Position numbers and translations under genes: made by a program. Below the pieces are notes generated by a model. It was given only the letters and a program-made list of their open reading frames with translations, made no database searches and was not told the DNA's origin. From Furfurilactobacillus entadae (GTDB lineage: Bacteria > Bacillota > Bacilli > Lactobacillales > Lactobacillaceae), in NCBI RefSeq assembly GCF_045862745.1, contig NZ_BQXN01000029.1, positions 1 through 24,220 on the forward strand: 24,220 nt of DNA. The letters run 5' to 3'. How positions within the stretch are numbered: position 1 is the stretch's first letter; each line of letters starts with the position of its first letter. Shown here in pieces: positions 15,195 through 21,141 of the stretch.

Positions 15195-15520
15195 TAGTTT
15201 TCCTCATTAAAGTCTTGTTCAGACAGTTTTGTTTTGGCGTTATCCATAACTAGTTTCACTTTTTTGAATTGTAAAGGGGTTAAAGTCTTTGAAGATATAT
15301 GGATATATTTATTGAGGTCTTCAGGAGTTCCTAAAGTATATAAATCACCTATTGAAGCATTTAAAAAAGCAGTTGTTATAGTTGAGAGGTCTGAAAAATC
15401 AACTACAACAGATTCCTTTCTATCATAGTAGTTTTTTAATTCTTTAAATATGTCCTGAGCCGTTTCAGCGGAAGCAGCGATACTAGTTCCTATCTCTTGT
15501 TTAATAATAATTGTATTCAT
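15194..15520 (-). CDS. STAS-like (DUF4325) domain protein
   Basis: 108 residues. The core VVVDFSDLSTITTAFLNASIGDLY (about 38-61) is the strand-helix of STAS-like DUF4325 proteins, related to anti-anti-sigma factors such as SpoIIAA. No membrane segment. In the anti-sigma systems a STAS protein binds, and is phosphorylated by, a GHKL-type kinase; the serine/threonine-rich loop STITTAFLNAS sits where that would occur, though the exact residue cannot be assigned. Its ribosome site AGGAGA contains the last base of the upstream ATPase stop codon (gap 11 bp), and its stop overlaps the PIN start. Middle gene of the operon, so probably the switch between ATPase and nuclease. Confidence 0.78.
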   Translation of the reverse strand: MNTIIIKQEIGTSIAASAETAQDIFKELKNYYDRKESVVVDFSDLSTITTAFLNASIGDLYTLGTPEDLNKYIHISSKTLTPLQFKKVKLVMDNAKTKLSEQDFNEEN

Positions 15521-15531
15521 AAATGATTCTC

Positions 15532-16425
15532 CTAAAAAAATAGTGCCTGATTTGAAGTGGCCTGGGGTGAACGATTGTTTAATAAAAATTCCAAATGTAA
15601 AGACGTTCCTGGTAGGGGATTTACCAATGTTTTAAGGATAATACTACCAGAACTGTTTTGCTTCCAGTATCCGGTTCGAGAAATAATAGTAAACTCACCA
15701 CCATGCATTAGATTATTAGCTATTTCAAACAGCCCAAGACCACTAGCAGGAGTGTTCTTTGTGGAATTTCCACGTTGGACAGCCCAACGAATATAGTCGT
15801 AATCGTTTTTATACATAATCGAAGTGTGTTTCTCAACATTAAAAGGAATTGAGACACCGGTGTCAGTTATCATAAATCTAATCCTTTGCTTTTGAGGAAA
15901 AAACTGTCCACACATATATAATGTATTACTACCAGAATGTTCATATATATTACGAGATAATTCAAGGATAGCAGTGTTTATAACTTCAATTTCACCGGCA
16001 TTGTTCAGTAAGTGATGTGGCCAATTGTTATTTCCAAATACGTGATTTTGAAGGAAATCTACCACCGCCGTATCATCCTGACTGTAATTACTAAAATAAG
16101 GTATGGTGGTGCCATAAGGATCGGTTTTATTTTTGCCCATATTAAATTGTTTTAAAAAACCATTTCTGCTTAAAACATCGAATGGCTTGGAATTTATAAT
16201 GTCTATCTGTACAAGAGCACCCTGTAGTTTTAATTTTTCTATCAGGGCCCCGAAGAGACTGACCATTTCCGCACTAATAAATTTAGTTTTTGTTAAATCG
16301 AATATTACTAGTTCATTCGATAAATCACCTGAGTTTAGTAGGTCATTATATTGATTCAGAAAAAATTGGATGGATGAAAAATTTGCGGCGATTCCATAGG
16401 GCATTGTTACAGTATGCGTTGACAT
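15532..16425 (-). CDS. STAS-like plus GHKL/HATPase fusion protein
   Basis: 297 residues, two domains. Residues about 1-95 look STAS-like (ELVIFDLTKTKFISAEMVSLFGAL... VQIDIINSK). Residues about 140-285 are a GHKL ATPase: N-box E155LSRN159, G1 box D188TG190VSIP, G2 box ASGLGLFEI (about 227-235), and a C-terminal strand GTSLHLEFLL. This is the SpoIIAB/RsbW-like or histidine-kinase-like nucleotide fold, but no phosphoacceptor-His domain or membrane segment exists. AAGGA abuts the ATG, and AGGAA lies about 11 bases upstream. First gene of the operon with the STAS-like and PIN genes. Likely senses or consumes ATP and controls the nuclease; this is inference. Confidence 0.8.
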   Translation of the reverse strand: MSTHTVTMPYGIAANFSSIQFFLNQYNDLLNSGDLSNELVIFDLTKTKFISAEMVSLFGALIEKLKLQGALVQIDIINSKPFDVLSRNGFLKQFNMGKNKTDPYGTTIPYFSNYSQDDTAVVDFLQNHVFGNNNWPHHLLNNAGEIEVINTAILELSRNIYEHSGSNTLYMCGQFFPQKQRIRFMITDTGVSIPFNVEKHTSIMYKNDYDYIRWAVQRGNSTKNTPASGLGLFEIANNLMHGGEFTIISRTGYWKQNSSGSIILKTLVNPLPGTSLHLEFLLNNRSPQATSNQALFF

Positions 16426-16463
16426 TCCTTTTCGTTCCTAACTTTAGTATTTAGCAGATTAGT

Positions 16464-16608
16464 TTGTTAGCGATTTTGTGTAGCTTAAACTTCCGCCAGG
16501 TGAGTTGCACACCTGATGATGATCTGTCACGGAAACCTGCTAGTAGCTGTTTCTTAGTGGGGTTGGAGAAAACGAGCTAGATAAGAAAACATAGGGGTGC
16601 TACTAGCA
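16464..16608. promoter_or_regulatory. Structured leader region upstream of the ATPase-STAS-PIN operon
   Basis: No gene. Contains a perfect palindrome CAGGTG-7-CACCTG (16497-16515) nested in TTCCG/CGGAA (16491-16495, 16530-16534), and a 10-bp perfect inverted repeat TGCTAGTAGC (16538-16547) / GCTACTAGCA (16599-16608) that ends just before the tRNA. A plus-strand promoter-like pair TTGTTA (16464) and TAAACT (16486), 16-bp spacing, faces away from the operon. Could be operator, leader RNA or a small RNA gene. Confidence 0.45.
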
Positions 16609-16609
16609 A

Positions 16610-16683
16610 TGGACCTAGTTGGACTCGAACCAACGACCGGACGGTTATGAGCCGTCTGCTCTAACCAACTGAGCTATAGGTCC
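16610..16683 (-). tRNA. tRNA with CAU anticodon, probably tRNA-Ile2 (or elongator Met)
   Basis: Complete 74-nt cloverleaf on the minus strand: acceptor GGACCTA/TAGGTCC, D-stem GCTC/GAGC, anticodon stem GACGG/CCGTC around CTCATAA, T-stem GTTGG/CCAAC around TTCGAGT, all perfectly paired; discriminator A, no encoded CCA. Features resemble bacterial tRNA-Ile2, whose CAU is changed to lysidine-AU to read AUA, more than elongator tRNA-Met. It lies inside the prophage arm, 31 bp after the CPBP gene and upstream of the ATPase-STAS-PIN operon. Confidence 0.9.
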
Positions 16684-16714
16684 TTTTTTGAATTTTTTGT
16701 TAACCCAGGAACAG

Positions 16715-17446
16715 TTATTTGGCTATTAACGAGACTAAAATACCAACAACGCCTAATAAAGTAATGGAACCGTTGTAAAATAAATGTGCCATAATATTTT
16801 GCCAAATGTTTTTCTTAGACAATAGGTAAAAAATTTGAAAAGTGGCCCCAACAAGGAAATATAATGCAAGAGCAGGCAGATTACCAGACACATTATTGAT
16901 ATGAACAAAACCAAAAATAATATTTGAGACAACTGACATACCAAAATACAATCCTTTATTTTGCACAAAAGGCGCTACAAGAGCGTGGTGGTAAACAATT
17001 TCTTCTGTAAATGCTTGCATTAACGGAATGGTAAAAACAATCAAAGTGGGTAATGCCGTGTGGAAGAAATTTATGCTTGCCATTAAATGGAGTTGTTGTG
17101 AACCGCCAAGAATTTTCTGGAAAACAGTTGCTAAGGGCATAATGACAATAAAGATAAATATAACAACTACGATGACACTCAAAAGATTCTTCCATACGTG
17201 TTGCCGCCATTTTAGCCAATCGCGTTTCAGGATTCCATCTGACCAGTAGAAAAGAGCTAAAAATAATAACGGTACATACACAAGTAAGGCCCTTAAGGCA
17301 ACAGACCAGGTTGCAAAGCCATTCTCCGCAGGCTGGCTAGTGTGATTGCTATTAAATAACAGGGGAAGATAAACTAGGGCAGGGATTACAATCAACGCTG
17401 AAAGCCATTTAACTAATGAACTGTTTAAAGTATTCTTGAATGACAT
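16715..17446 (-). CDS. CPBP-family intramembrane protease-like protein
   Basis: 243 residues, about 6-7 membrane helices. CPBP (Abi/CAAX) motifs: motif 1 AFTEEIVYHHAL (about 144-155), motif 2 IIFGFVHINN with the metal-ligand His, motif 3 IMAHLFYN. Motif 1 is normally EExxxR, but here the Arg is His (EEIVYH), so catalysis may be altered or lost. Family members include Rce1-like proteases and bacteriocin-immunity or abortive-infection proteins. Ribosome site AGAGGAG before the ATG. Position in the prophage lysogeny arm suggests host protection or superinfection exclusion. Substrate unknown. Confidence 0.82.
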   Translation of the reverse strand: MSFKNTLNSSLVKWLSALIVIPALVYLPLLFNSNHTSQPAENGFATWSVALRALLVYVPLLFLALFYWSDGILKRDWLKWRQHVWKNLLSVIVVVIFIFIVIMPLATVFQKILGGSQQLHLMASINFFHTALPTLIVFTIPLMQAFTEEIVYHHALVAPFVQNKGLYFGMSVVSNIIFGFVHINNVSGNLPALALYFLVGATFQIFYLLSKKNIWQNIMAHLFYNGSITLLGVVGILVSLIAK

Positions 17447-17511
17447 ATTGCACTCCTCTTTAAGCTAATGTTTAACGATTCGTCTTAGTTGAGCTGTATG
17501 AATTTATGAGG

Positions 17512-17537
17512 CCTATCCGACAGGGTAGGTTTTTTTA
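17512..17537 (+). terminator. Plus-strand hairpin terminator opposite the 17535-17744 gene end
   Basis: CCTATCC-GACA-GGGTAGG (one G-U) followed by T7 on the plus strand. The T-run overlaps the stop codon of the minus-strand gene at 17535, so it would stop transcripts running against that gene. Confidence 0.6.
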
Positions 17538-17744
17538 TTTCCAAGCACCACCTAGGAACGGTGGTAAAAGGAACACGACTAAACCAATCAGTAGAAGAAG
17601 CCAGCCAAGTAGAGCTAAGGGACGGTTGGTGGTCACATAATTGACAAACCAACCATTCACCCATTTAGTTGTAATTATTAAAAGAAATAGGCCAACCACG
17701 GCAATGCCGAGACCTAAGTACATAATTATTTGCGTTATTTGCAT
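17535..17744 (-). CDS. Small two-helix membrane protein
   Basis: 69 residues with two hydrophobic segments (about 5-26 and 44-62) split by a short loop with WVNGWFVNYVTTNRP, and a C-terminal PPFLGGAWK. Ribosome site AAAGGAAG before the ATG. Not recognised. Its place among other membrane/surface genes of the prophage arm suggests a role at the envelope, such as superinfection exclusion; no direct support. Confidence 0.7.
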   Translation of the reverse strand: MQITQIIMYLGLGIAVVGLFLLIITTKWVNGWFVNYVTTNRPLALLGWLLLLIGLVVFLLPPFLGGAWK

Positions 17745-17849
17745 GCTGATCGCTTCCTTTATTTGATTTAGTGTTTTGAAAGCTTGGGTTGAGAGTTCTA
17801 TTCTAGTTGAACCGTGGGGCGTTAATGGACTACTGTGACAATGAGCGGG

Positions 17850-18416
17850 TTAGTATCCGTCGTCAGTATCATTGTTTGAATCATCATTATTAGTATTATT
17901 CTGGTTCTCCAGGTCTTTACCTTTTTGAGTCTGAGAACCATCTGGGTTAATTAATCCTTGTTGCATAAGCCAGCTGTCTTGTATCTCACCAGACATCTTC
18001 ATTGTATCTGGTGTACTGTCTAAGGCCTGTTGAAGCGTCATACCGTGTTGTATTTTATAGGCCACAGGTGTTTCACCATACTTGTTTAAAAAGCCCGTCA
18101 GAGTGTTTTCATCTGTTGAAATACCTGTTGAGGACTGATTAGCAGACTGTTGTGAAGCGTCGTTACTCGGCGTTGATGACTGTGTGCTGGCATTTCCTTG
18201 TGAACTGGATGAAACTACTTCACTTGAACTACTTGAAGATGATGTAGAACTTTTGGCCTGCGCCTTTTTGTGGGTCTTTTTTATTGTGTGTTTATCGGTC
18301 TTGCCTGATTTTGAAGAACTGTAATTGTTTGTGCTGTTGGGATGGCTATTGCTACCGCAGGCAGCTAACAAAAGGGCACTTAATAAAACAGTTCCCAGCG
18401 TGATTGATTTTTTCAT
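17850..18416 (-). CDS. Ser-rich lipoprotein of the prophage arm
   Basis: 188 residues. Type II signal peptide MKKSITLGTVLLSALLLAAC with lipobox LAAC; Cys20 would be lipid-anchored outside the membrane. Then a Ser/Thr/Lys-rich linker (about 25-105) and a small conserved-looking region DENTLTGFLNKYGETPVAY... LINPDGSQTQKGK (about 108-170), and an Asp/Asn tail. I start at 18416 because GGGGAGA lies just upstream and the signal peptide begins there; the longer frame adds 25 residues with no signal. Phages of lactic acid bacteria are known to encode superinfection-exclusion lipoproteins (Ltp of TP-J34); this has no Ltp repeats that I can see, so the role is only suggested by setting. Confidence 0.8.
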   Translation of the reverse strand: MKKSITLGTVLLSALLLAACGSNSHPNSTNNYSSSKSGKTDKHTIKKTHKKAQAKSSTSSSSSSSEVVSSSSQGNASTQSSTPSNDASQQSANQSSTGISTDENTLTGFLNKYGETPVAYKIQHGMTLQQALDSTPDTMKMSGEIQDSWLMQQGLINPDGSQTQKGKDLENQNNTNNDDSNNDTDDGY

Positions 18417-18463
18417 GATATCTCCCCAGACATGTGATATATAGAATTTTGATATTTGAATAA

Positions 18464-18513
18464 TTCTCACTTTCCGAATTGAACGGAACAAACGTCAACC
18501 ATGACAGTGAGAA
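18464..18513. promoter_or_regulatory. Perfect three-way-junction sequence between two prophage genes
   Basis: Outer stem TTCTCACT/AGTGAGAA (18464-18471 and 18506-18513), inner stem TTCCG/CGGAA with a 7-base loop (18472-18488), inner stem GTCA/TGAC with loop ACCA (18494-18505), linker CAAAC. All stems are perfect. It is in the upstream region of the lipoprotein gene. No T-run follows on either strand, so not a plain terminator. Confidence 0.5.
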
Positions 18514-18520
18514 CATATTG

Positions 18521-18853
18521 TTAGTTGTTAGCTACCTTGAAATTTTTAAGCTTTGTAAGGTACAAAGAACCACCAACAATAGAAATGATTCCTCCGACCC
18601 ATCCAAGCATTGGAATTAATGCAATGGCGCCACCAACAATGAGCAAAACGCTTGGAGCAGCGCCTACACGGATATCACCTTTATAATAAATGATAGCAAT
18701 AATGCCAAGAACTAAAATAGCAAGTTTGATGATGTTGAGAAAAAGAATGGCACCTACACCACCGCCGACCATAAAGCCCATACCCAGCAGTAAAATAATT
18801 CCCCCAGCTAATCCGACAATGCCGTTTGCTAAGGTGAGAGACCTAGATTTCAT
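18521..18853 (-). CDS. DUF4064-like small membrane protein
   Basis: 110 residues with three or four hydrophobic segments rich in Gly (LANGIVGLAGGIILLLGMGFMV, ILFLNIIKLAILVLGIIAI, VLLIVGGAIALIPMLGWVGGIISIVGG). The pattern matches DUF4064-type membrane proteins of Firmicutes, of unknown function. Ribosome site GGAGGG before the ATG. The upstream region contains one copy of the near-identical 37-bp element also found before the secreted repeat protein. Confidence 0.65.
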   Translation of the reverse strand: MKSRSLTLANGIVGLAGGIILLLGMGFMVGGGVGAILFLNIIKLAILVLGIIAIIYYKGDIRVGAAPSVLLIVGGAIALIPMLGWVGGIISIVGGSLYLTKLKNFKVANN

Positions 18854-18869
18854 AACAGAAACCCTCCAA

Positions 18870-18906
18870 AATGATTCAGCTTTTTATGTCATCAGTATTT
18901 GGACAA
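18870..18906 (-). repeat. Upstream direct repeat, copy 1
   Basis: AATGATTCAGCTTTTTATGT... ending TTTGGACAA, just upstream of the DUF4064-like gene. Differs from copy 2 (19605-19642) by one indel and two or so substitutions. The same distance before two minus-strand genes suggests a shared promoter/operator. Confidence 0.75.
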
Positions 18907-18968
18907 GAAATTGTGGCTAGATAATTGATTGGTAGCAAATCGTTGCTCGTTACGCTTAAATAAATTGA

Positions 18969-19589
18969 TTATCTTTTTGCAAAATTAACTGTGTTCATAC
19001 CAGAAATGGAAATTTTATCGCCGTTGTGTAGATTAACATTAACCTTTGGCGTTTGGCTGAAGCTTGTGTCTGCCCCCAATACTTCGTTAACGTCATCACC
19101 AGTGATGCTCTTTGGATCAACCATAAAATTACCAGATTCACCTTCAGCAGGGGTTACTGTGTATTTACCGGCTTTGATGTCACGGCCTACTTTCCAGTAG
19201 CCAGTTGTAAGTGAGGCCGTATTGTTCTTGTTGCCTTTTGGTGCTGGGGTAAAGTTGGCACCGCTCATACCCTCAATTTGAATTTTATCGCCCGTAGCAA
19301 AGTCGGCAGTAACATTAGCAGTCTCTAGGCTTGGGTCGTCTGTGCCTAGGATTTCGTTAACGTTTTCGCCGGTTAGGCTGTTCTTAGCCGTTGTTTCAAA
19401 GTTTCCTGATCCTTCTGTTGCTGTAACAACATAACGCCCGGGCTTTAAATCTGACCCAACTGTATAAGAACCAGCGATAAGTTGTTTCTGCTGAGACTTC
19501 GCAAAGGCGCTTGTAGTTGGTGTTACTGCTATTCCCCCAAATAACATGGTAGAGACTGATAAAGTAGAAAAAATAACTGCTTTTTTCAT
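18969..19589 (-). CDS. Secreted protein with two tandem repeats
   Basis: 206 residues. Sec signal peptide MKKAVIFSTLSVSTML... TSAFA-KS (cleavage near residue 31), then two copies of a domain of about 80 residues: GSYTVGSDLKPGRYVVTA... and GYWKVGRDIKAGKYTVTP..., each with SGNF, a GENVNEILGTDD / GDDVNEVLGADT segment, and a final DKIxIxGM..NF. A beta-rich fold is likely. No cell-wall anchor motif, so released or loosely bound. I start at 19589 (AGGAG before it); the 13 extra residues of the longer frame are not signal-like. Role unknown; possibly blocks phage adsorption or is a lysogenic conversion factor. Confidence 0.8.
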   Translation of the reverse strand: MKKAVIFSTLSVSTMLFGGIAVTPTTSAFAKSQQKQLIAGSYTVGSDLKPGRYVVTATEGSGNFETTAKNSLTGENVNEILGTDDPSLETANVTADFATGDKIQIEGMSGANFTPAPKGNKNNTASLTTGYWKVGRDIKAGKYTVTPAEGESGNFMVDPKSITGDDVNEVLGADTSFSQTPKVNVNLHNGDKISISGMNTVNFAKR

Positions 19590-19604
19590 ATTGAACACTC
19601 CTAG

Positions 19605-19642
19605 AATGATTTCAGCTTTTAATGTCATCAGTGTTTGGACAA
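19605..19642 (-). repeat. Upstream direct repeat, copy 2
   Basis: AATGATTTCAGCTTTTAATG... ending TTTGGACAA, directly upstream of the secreted repeat protein. Pairs with copy 1 at 18870-18906. Confidence 0.75.
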
Positions 19643-19654
19643 TTCGGATTAATA

Positions 19655-20104
19655 TTAGTAGATGTCTAGATTGTGTTCCTCACCGTAATTAATAAATTCG
19701 GTTTTAACGGTGCTCATTAGTGCACATGGGATACCAAATAGAGATTCGAAATCTCTATAGTTAGCATGAGCAATATCGTCGTTGCACCGCACATTATCTA
19801 AATACATATCCGCTAAATCTTCAACAGCTTCCATATTTGCGTCACGTTCGAAGTCACGTTTAAGGCCAGTATCAAAATAGAGGATAGCAAATTGATCGTC
19901 TTGATGTTCGATATGTTTCATTTCATGAAGTAACTGTAAAGGTAGTTGGCGTTGGTCATACCAGTTGCAGTTCATTACGATGGTTTTGTTCTTGGGATTG
20001 CTCGCAGGGGGTGTGCGGGGGTTTAAGTCAACAAACTTTACCTGGATTCCTAAGCTTCTGCATCGATCCAACAGGACGGCAATAAAGTCATCTAAGCTAT
20101 CCAT
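19655..20104 (-). CDS. ImmA/IrrE-type metallopeptidase
   Basis: 149 residues. Zinc protease motif HEMKH (HExxH) within QLLHEMKHIEH, with downstream acidic ERDANMEAVEDLADMYL that supplies the third ligand region. ImmA-type proteins cleave the partner repressor to trigger induction of mobile elements after DNA damage. The gene lies 2 bp after the stop of the CI-like gene (TAG-CT-ATG), so it is coupled to it, as in ICEBs1 and many phages. Its C-terminus is short. Confidence 0.9.
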   Translation of the reverse strand: MDSLDDFIAVLLDRCRSLGIQVKFVDLNPRTPPASNPKNKTIVMNCNWYDQRQLPLQLLHEMKHIEHQDDQFAILYFDTGLKRDFERDANMEAVEDLADMYLDNVRCNDDIAHANYRDFESLFGIPCALMSTVKTEFINYGEEHNLDIY

Positions 20105-20106
20105 AG

Positions 20107-20424
20107 CTAATCCCTCCGCAGTAAGCGTTTAATGATCTCTAAATCTTCCTTAGGTATCTCGCGGCCCTCATAAGTCATGATGATATCATCGTCGGCTATA
20201 TCTACTTTAGATGGCTTAGCTGGTTCAGCGTTGTCAGTTTTGCCAAGAAGGTAATCAACCGAAACATTTAACACGTCTGCCACTTTTTCTAACGATTCGG
20301 TAGTCGGAGATTGATCTTTCCATCTATAGATACTGTTAATTCCAATTCCGGCCTTTGTGGCGGTTTCTTTGAGGTTCCAGCCGCGGTCTCTCGAAACTTT
20401 TTTGATACGTTCAACAAGCGTCAT
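20107..20424 (-). CDS. CI-like phage repressor (XRE family)
   Basis: 105 residues. N-terminal helix-turn-helix LKETATKAGIGINSIYRWK (about 17-35) followed by SLEKVADVLNVSVDYLLG, the standard Cro/C1-type domain; a short acidic C-terminal tail (EGREIPKEDLEIIKRLLRRD). No S24 autoprotease domain, fitting inactivation by the neighbouring ImmA-like peptidase instead of RecA-driven self-cleavage. Transcribed from the divergent region at 20425-20678. Confidence 0.92.
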   Translation of the reverse strand: MTLVERIKKVSRDRGWNLKETATKAGIGINSIYRWKDQSPTTESLEKVADVLNVSVDYLLGKTDNAEPAKPSKVDIADDDIIMTYEGREIPKEDLEIIKRLLRRD

Positions 20425-20503
20425 AATAGCATTCCTTTACCTCATGACGATATAAAATAACTGAAAACGATATTTTTGGTTTACAAAAGTACTGAATACG
20501 GTT

Positions 20504-20531
20504 ATTGTATATTCATCAAGTAATTAGACAA
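20504..20531 (-). promoter_or_regulatory. Leftward (lysogenic) promoter of the repressor
   Basis: On the minus strand TTGTCT (20526-20531), 16-bp spacer, TACAAT (20504-20509). The spacer holds one copy of the 13-bp element TACTTGATGAATA (read leftward). Repressor-like half sites such as GTACTGAATA (20489) lie immediately downstream. Confidence 0.6.
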
Positions 20532-20593
20532 CAAAAAACAGTATTCTTATGAGGCAGTCCTGGTAGATGATCCCGTAAGTTAATGATTGTTTG

Positions 20594-20621
20594 TTGTTAT
20601 TTTGTATGCACTCATTGTACT
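20594..20621 (+). promoter_or_regulatory. Rightward (lytic) promoter candidate
   Basis: TTGTTA (20594-20599), 16-bp spacer, TGTACT (20616-20621). The -10 is overlapped by the palindromic operator at 20617-20632, so repressor binding would shut it off. Confidence 0.5.
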
Positions 20622-20632
20622 GAAATCAGTAC
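20617..20632. promoter_or_regulatory. Repressor operator
   Basis: GTACTGAAATCAGTAC, perfect palindrome with 7-bp arms, overlapping the lytic promoter -10. Half-site-like copies occur at 20457 (ACTGAAAAC), 20489 (GTACTGAATAC) and about 20537 (ACAGTATTC). Confidence 0.7.
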
Positions 20633-20678
20633 TGAAATGCAACTACTTGATGAATAAATTACGAGAAAGGGGATAAAC

Positions 20679-20897
20679 ATGACCGAACAAGATTTGGCAA
20701 CAGAAGTATCTCGGATTAGTGACAACATTAAAATTGTTTTACTTCGTAAACACATGAGCCAGGTAGAACTCGCTGAACTGATTAATACTAATAGCTTTCC
20801 AGTTACTCCACCCACCTTAAACCGTGCGATTAAAGGCGATATGAGTCCAAAGTCTGTTGAGATTCGCTCTAAGATTTACAAAGTTCTAGACATTTAG
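20679..20897 (+). CDS. Cro-like DNA-binding protein
   Basis: 72 residues. HTH-like arrangement MSQVELAELINTNSFPVTPPTLNRAIKGD (about 26-54) and a terminal helix. First gene rightward from the switch, the position of cro. Ribosome site AAAGGGG before the ATG. It probably represses the lysogenic promoter. Confidence 0.8.
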   Translation: MTEQDLATEVSRISDNIKIVLLRKHMSQVELAELINTNSFPVTPPTLNRAIKGDMSPKSVEIRSKIYKVLDI

Positions 20898-20916
20898 GAA
20901 ATGAGGTGAAATAAGC

Positions 20917-21141
20917 ATGAAAGAGGAACCACTTAAAACAGAACGTGAATATAGGCTTAAGAAATTCAAAGAGGTAGAAAAACCAATGGAAGACATGCTC
21001 GGCAAGCAAACTACAAATTTTGGTAAGCAAGTAGTTGAACTTGCAAAAGAAAAAGACCTGACGTACATGCAGGCGTACGCAGGTCTTGAATATGCATATG
21101 AACTTATGCATTACCATCAGAACTTTTTGAAAGCAGACTGA
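20917..21141 (+). CDS. Small unknown phage early protein
   Basis: 74 residues, highly charged, mostly helical, Lys/Glu-rich in the first half and Tyr-rich near the end (YMQAYAGLEYAYELMHYHQNF). Ribosome site GAGGTG before the ATG. Second gene after the Cro-like gene. Its last 38 bases overlap the end of the opposite-strand gene at 21104. Not recognised. Confidence 0.7.
   Translation: MKEEPLKTEREYRLKKFKEVEKPMEDMLGKQTTNFGKQVVELAKEKDLTYMQAYAGLEYAYELMHYHQNFLKAD

Larger units (their letters stand above)
20510..20656. repeat. 13-bp inverted repeat framing the genetic switch
   Basis: TATTCATCAAGTA (20510-20522) and TACTTGATGAATA (20644-20656), perfect inverted copies about 120 bp apart. One is in the leftward promoter spacer and the other just upstream of the Cro-like gene, both in the same orientation relative to their gene. 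Possible binding sites for the Cro-like protein or for DNA looping. Confidence 0.7.

Noticed and set aside
15532..15541. T7 run at the end of the ATPase gene as a programmed frameshift site
   Set aside because: The stop codon follows at once and the next gene has its own ribosome site; no extended product would result.
16464..16608. Retron-like RNA (long inverted repeats at both ends)
   Set aside because: No reverse transcriptase gene is present nearby, so a retron cannot be supported.
14540..16683. Classical VapBC toxin-antitoxin pair
   Set aside because: The PIN protein is present but the partner gene encodes a STAS-like protein, not a DNA-binding VapB-type antitoxin.
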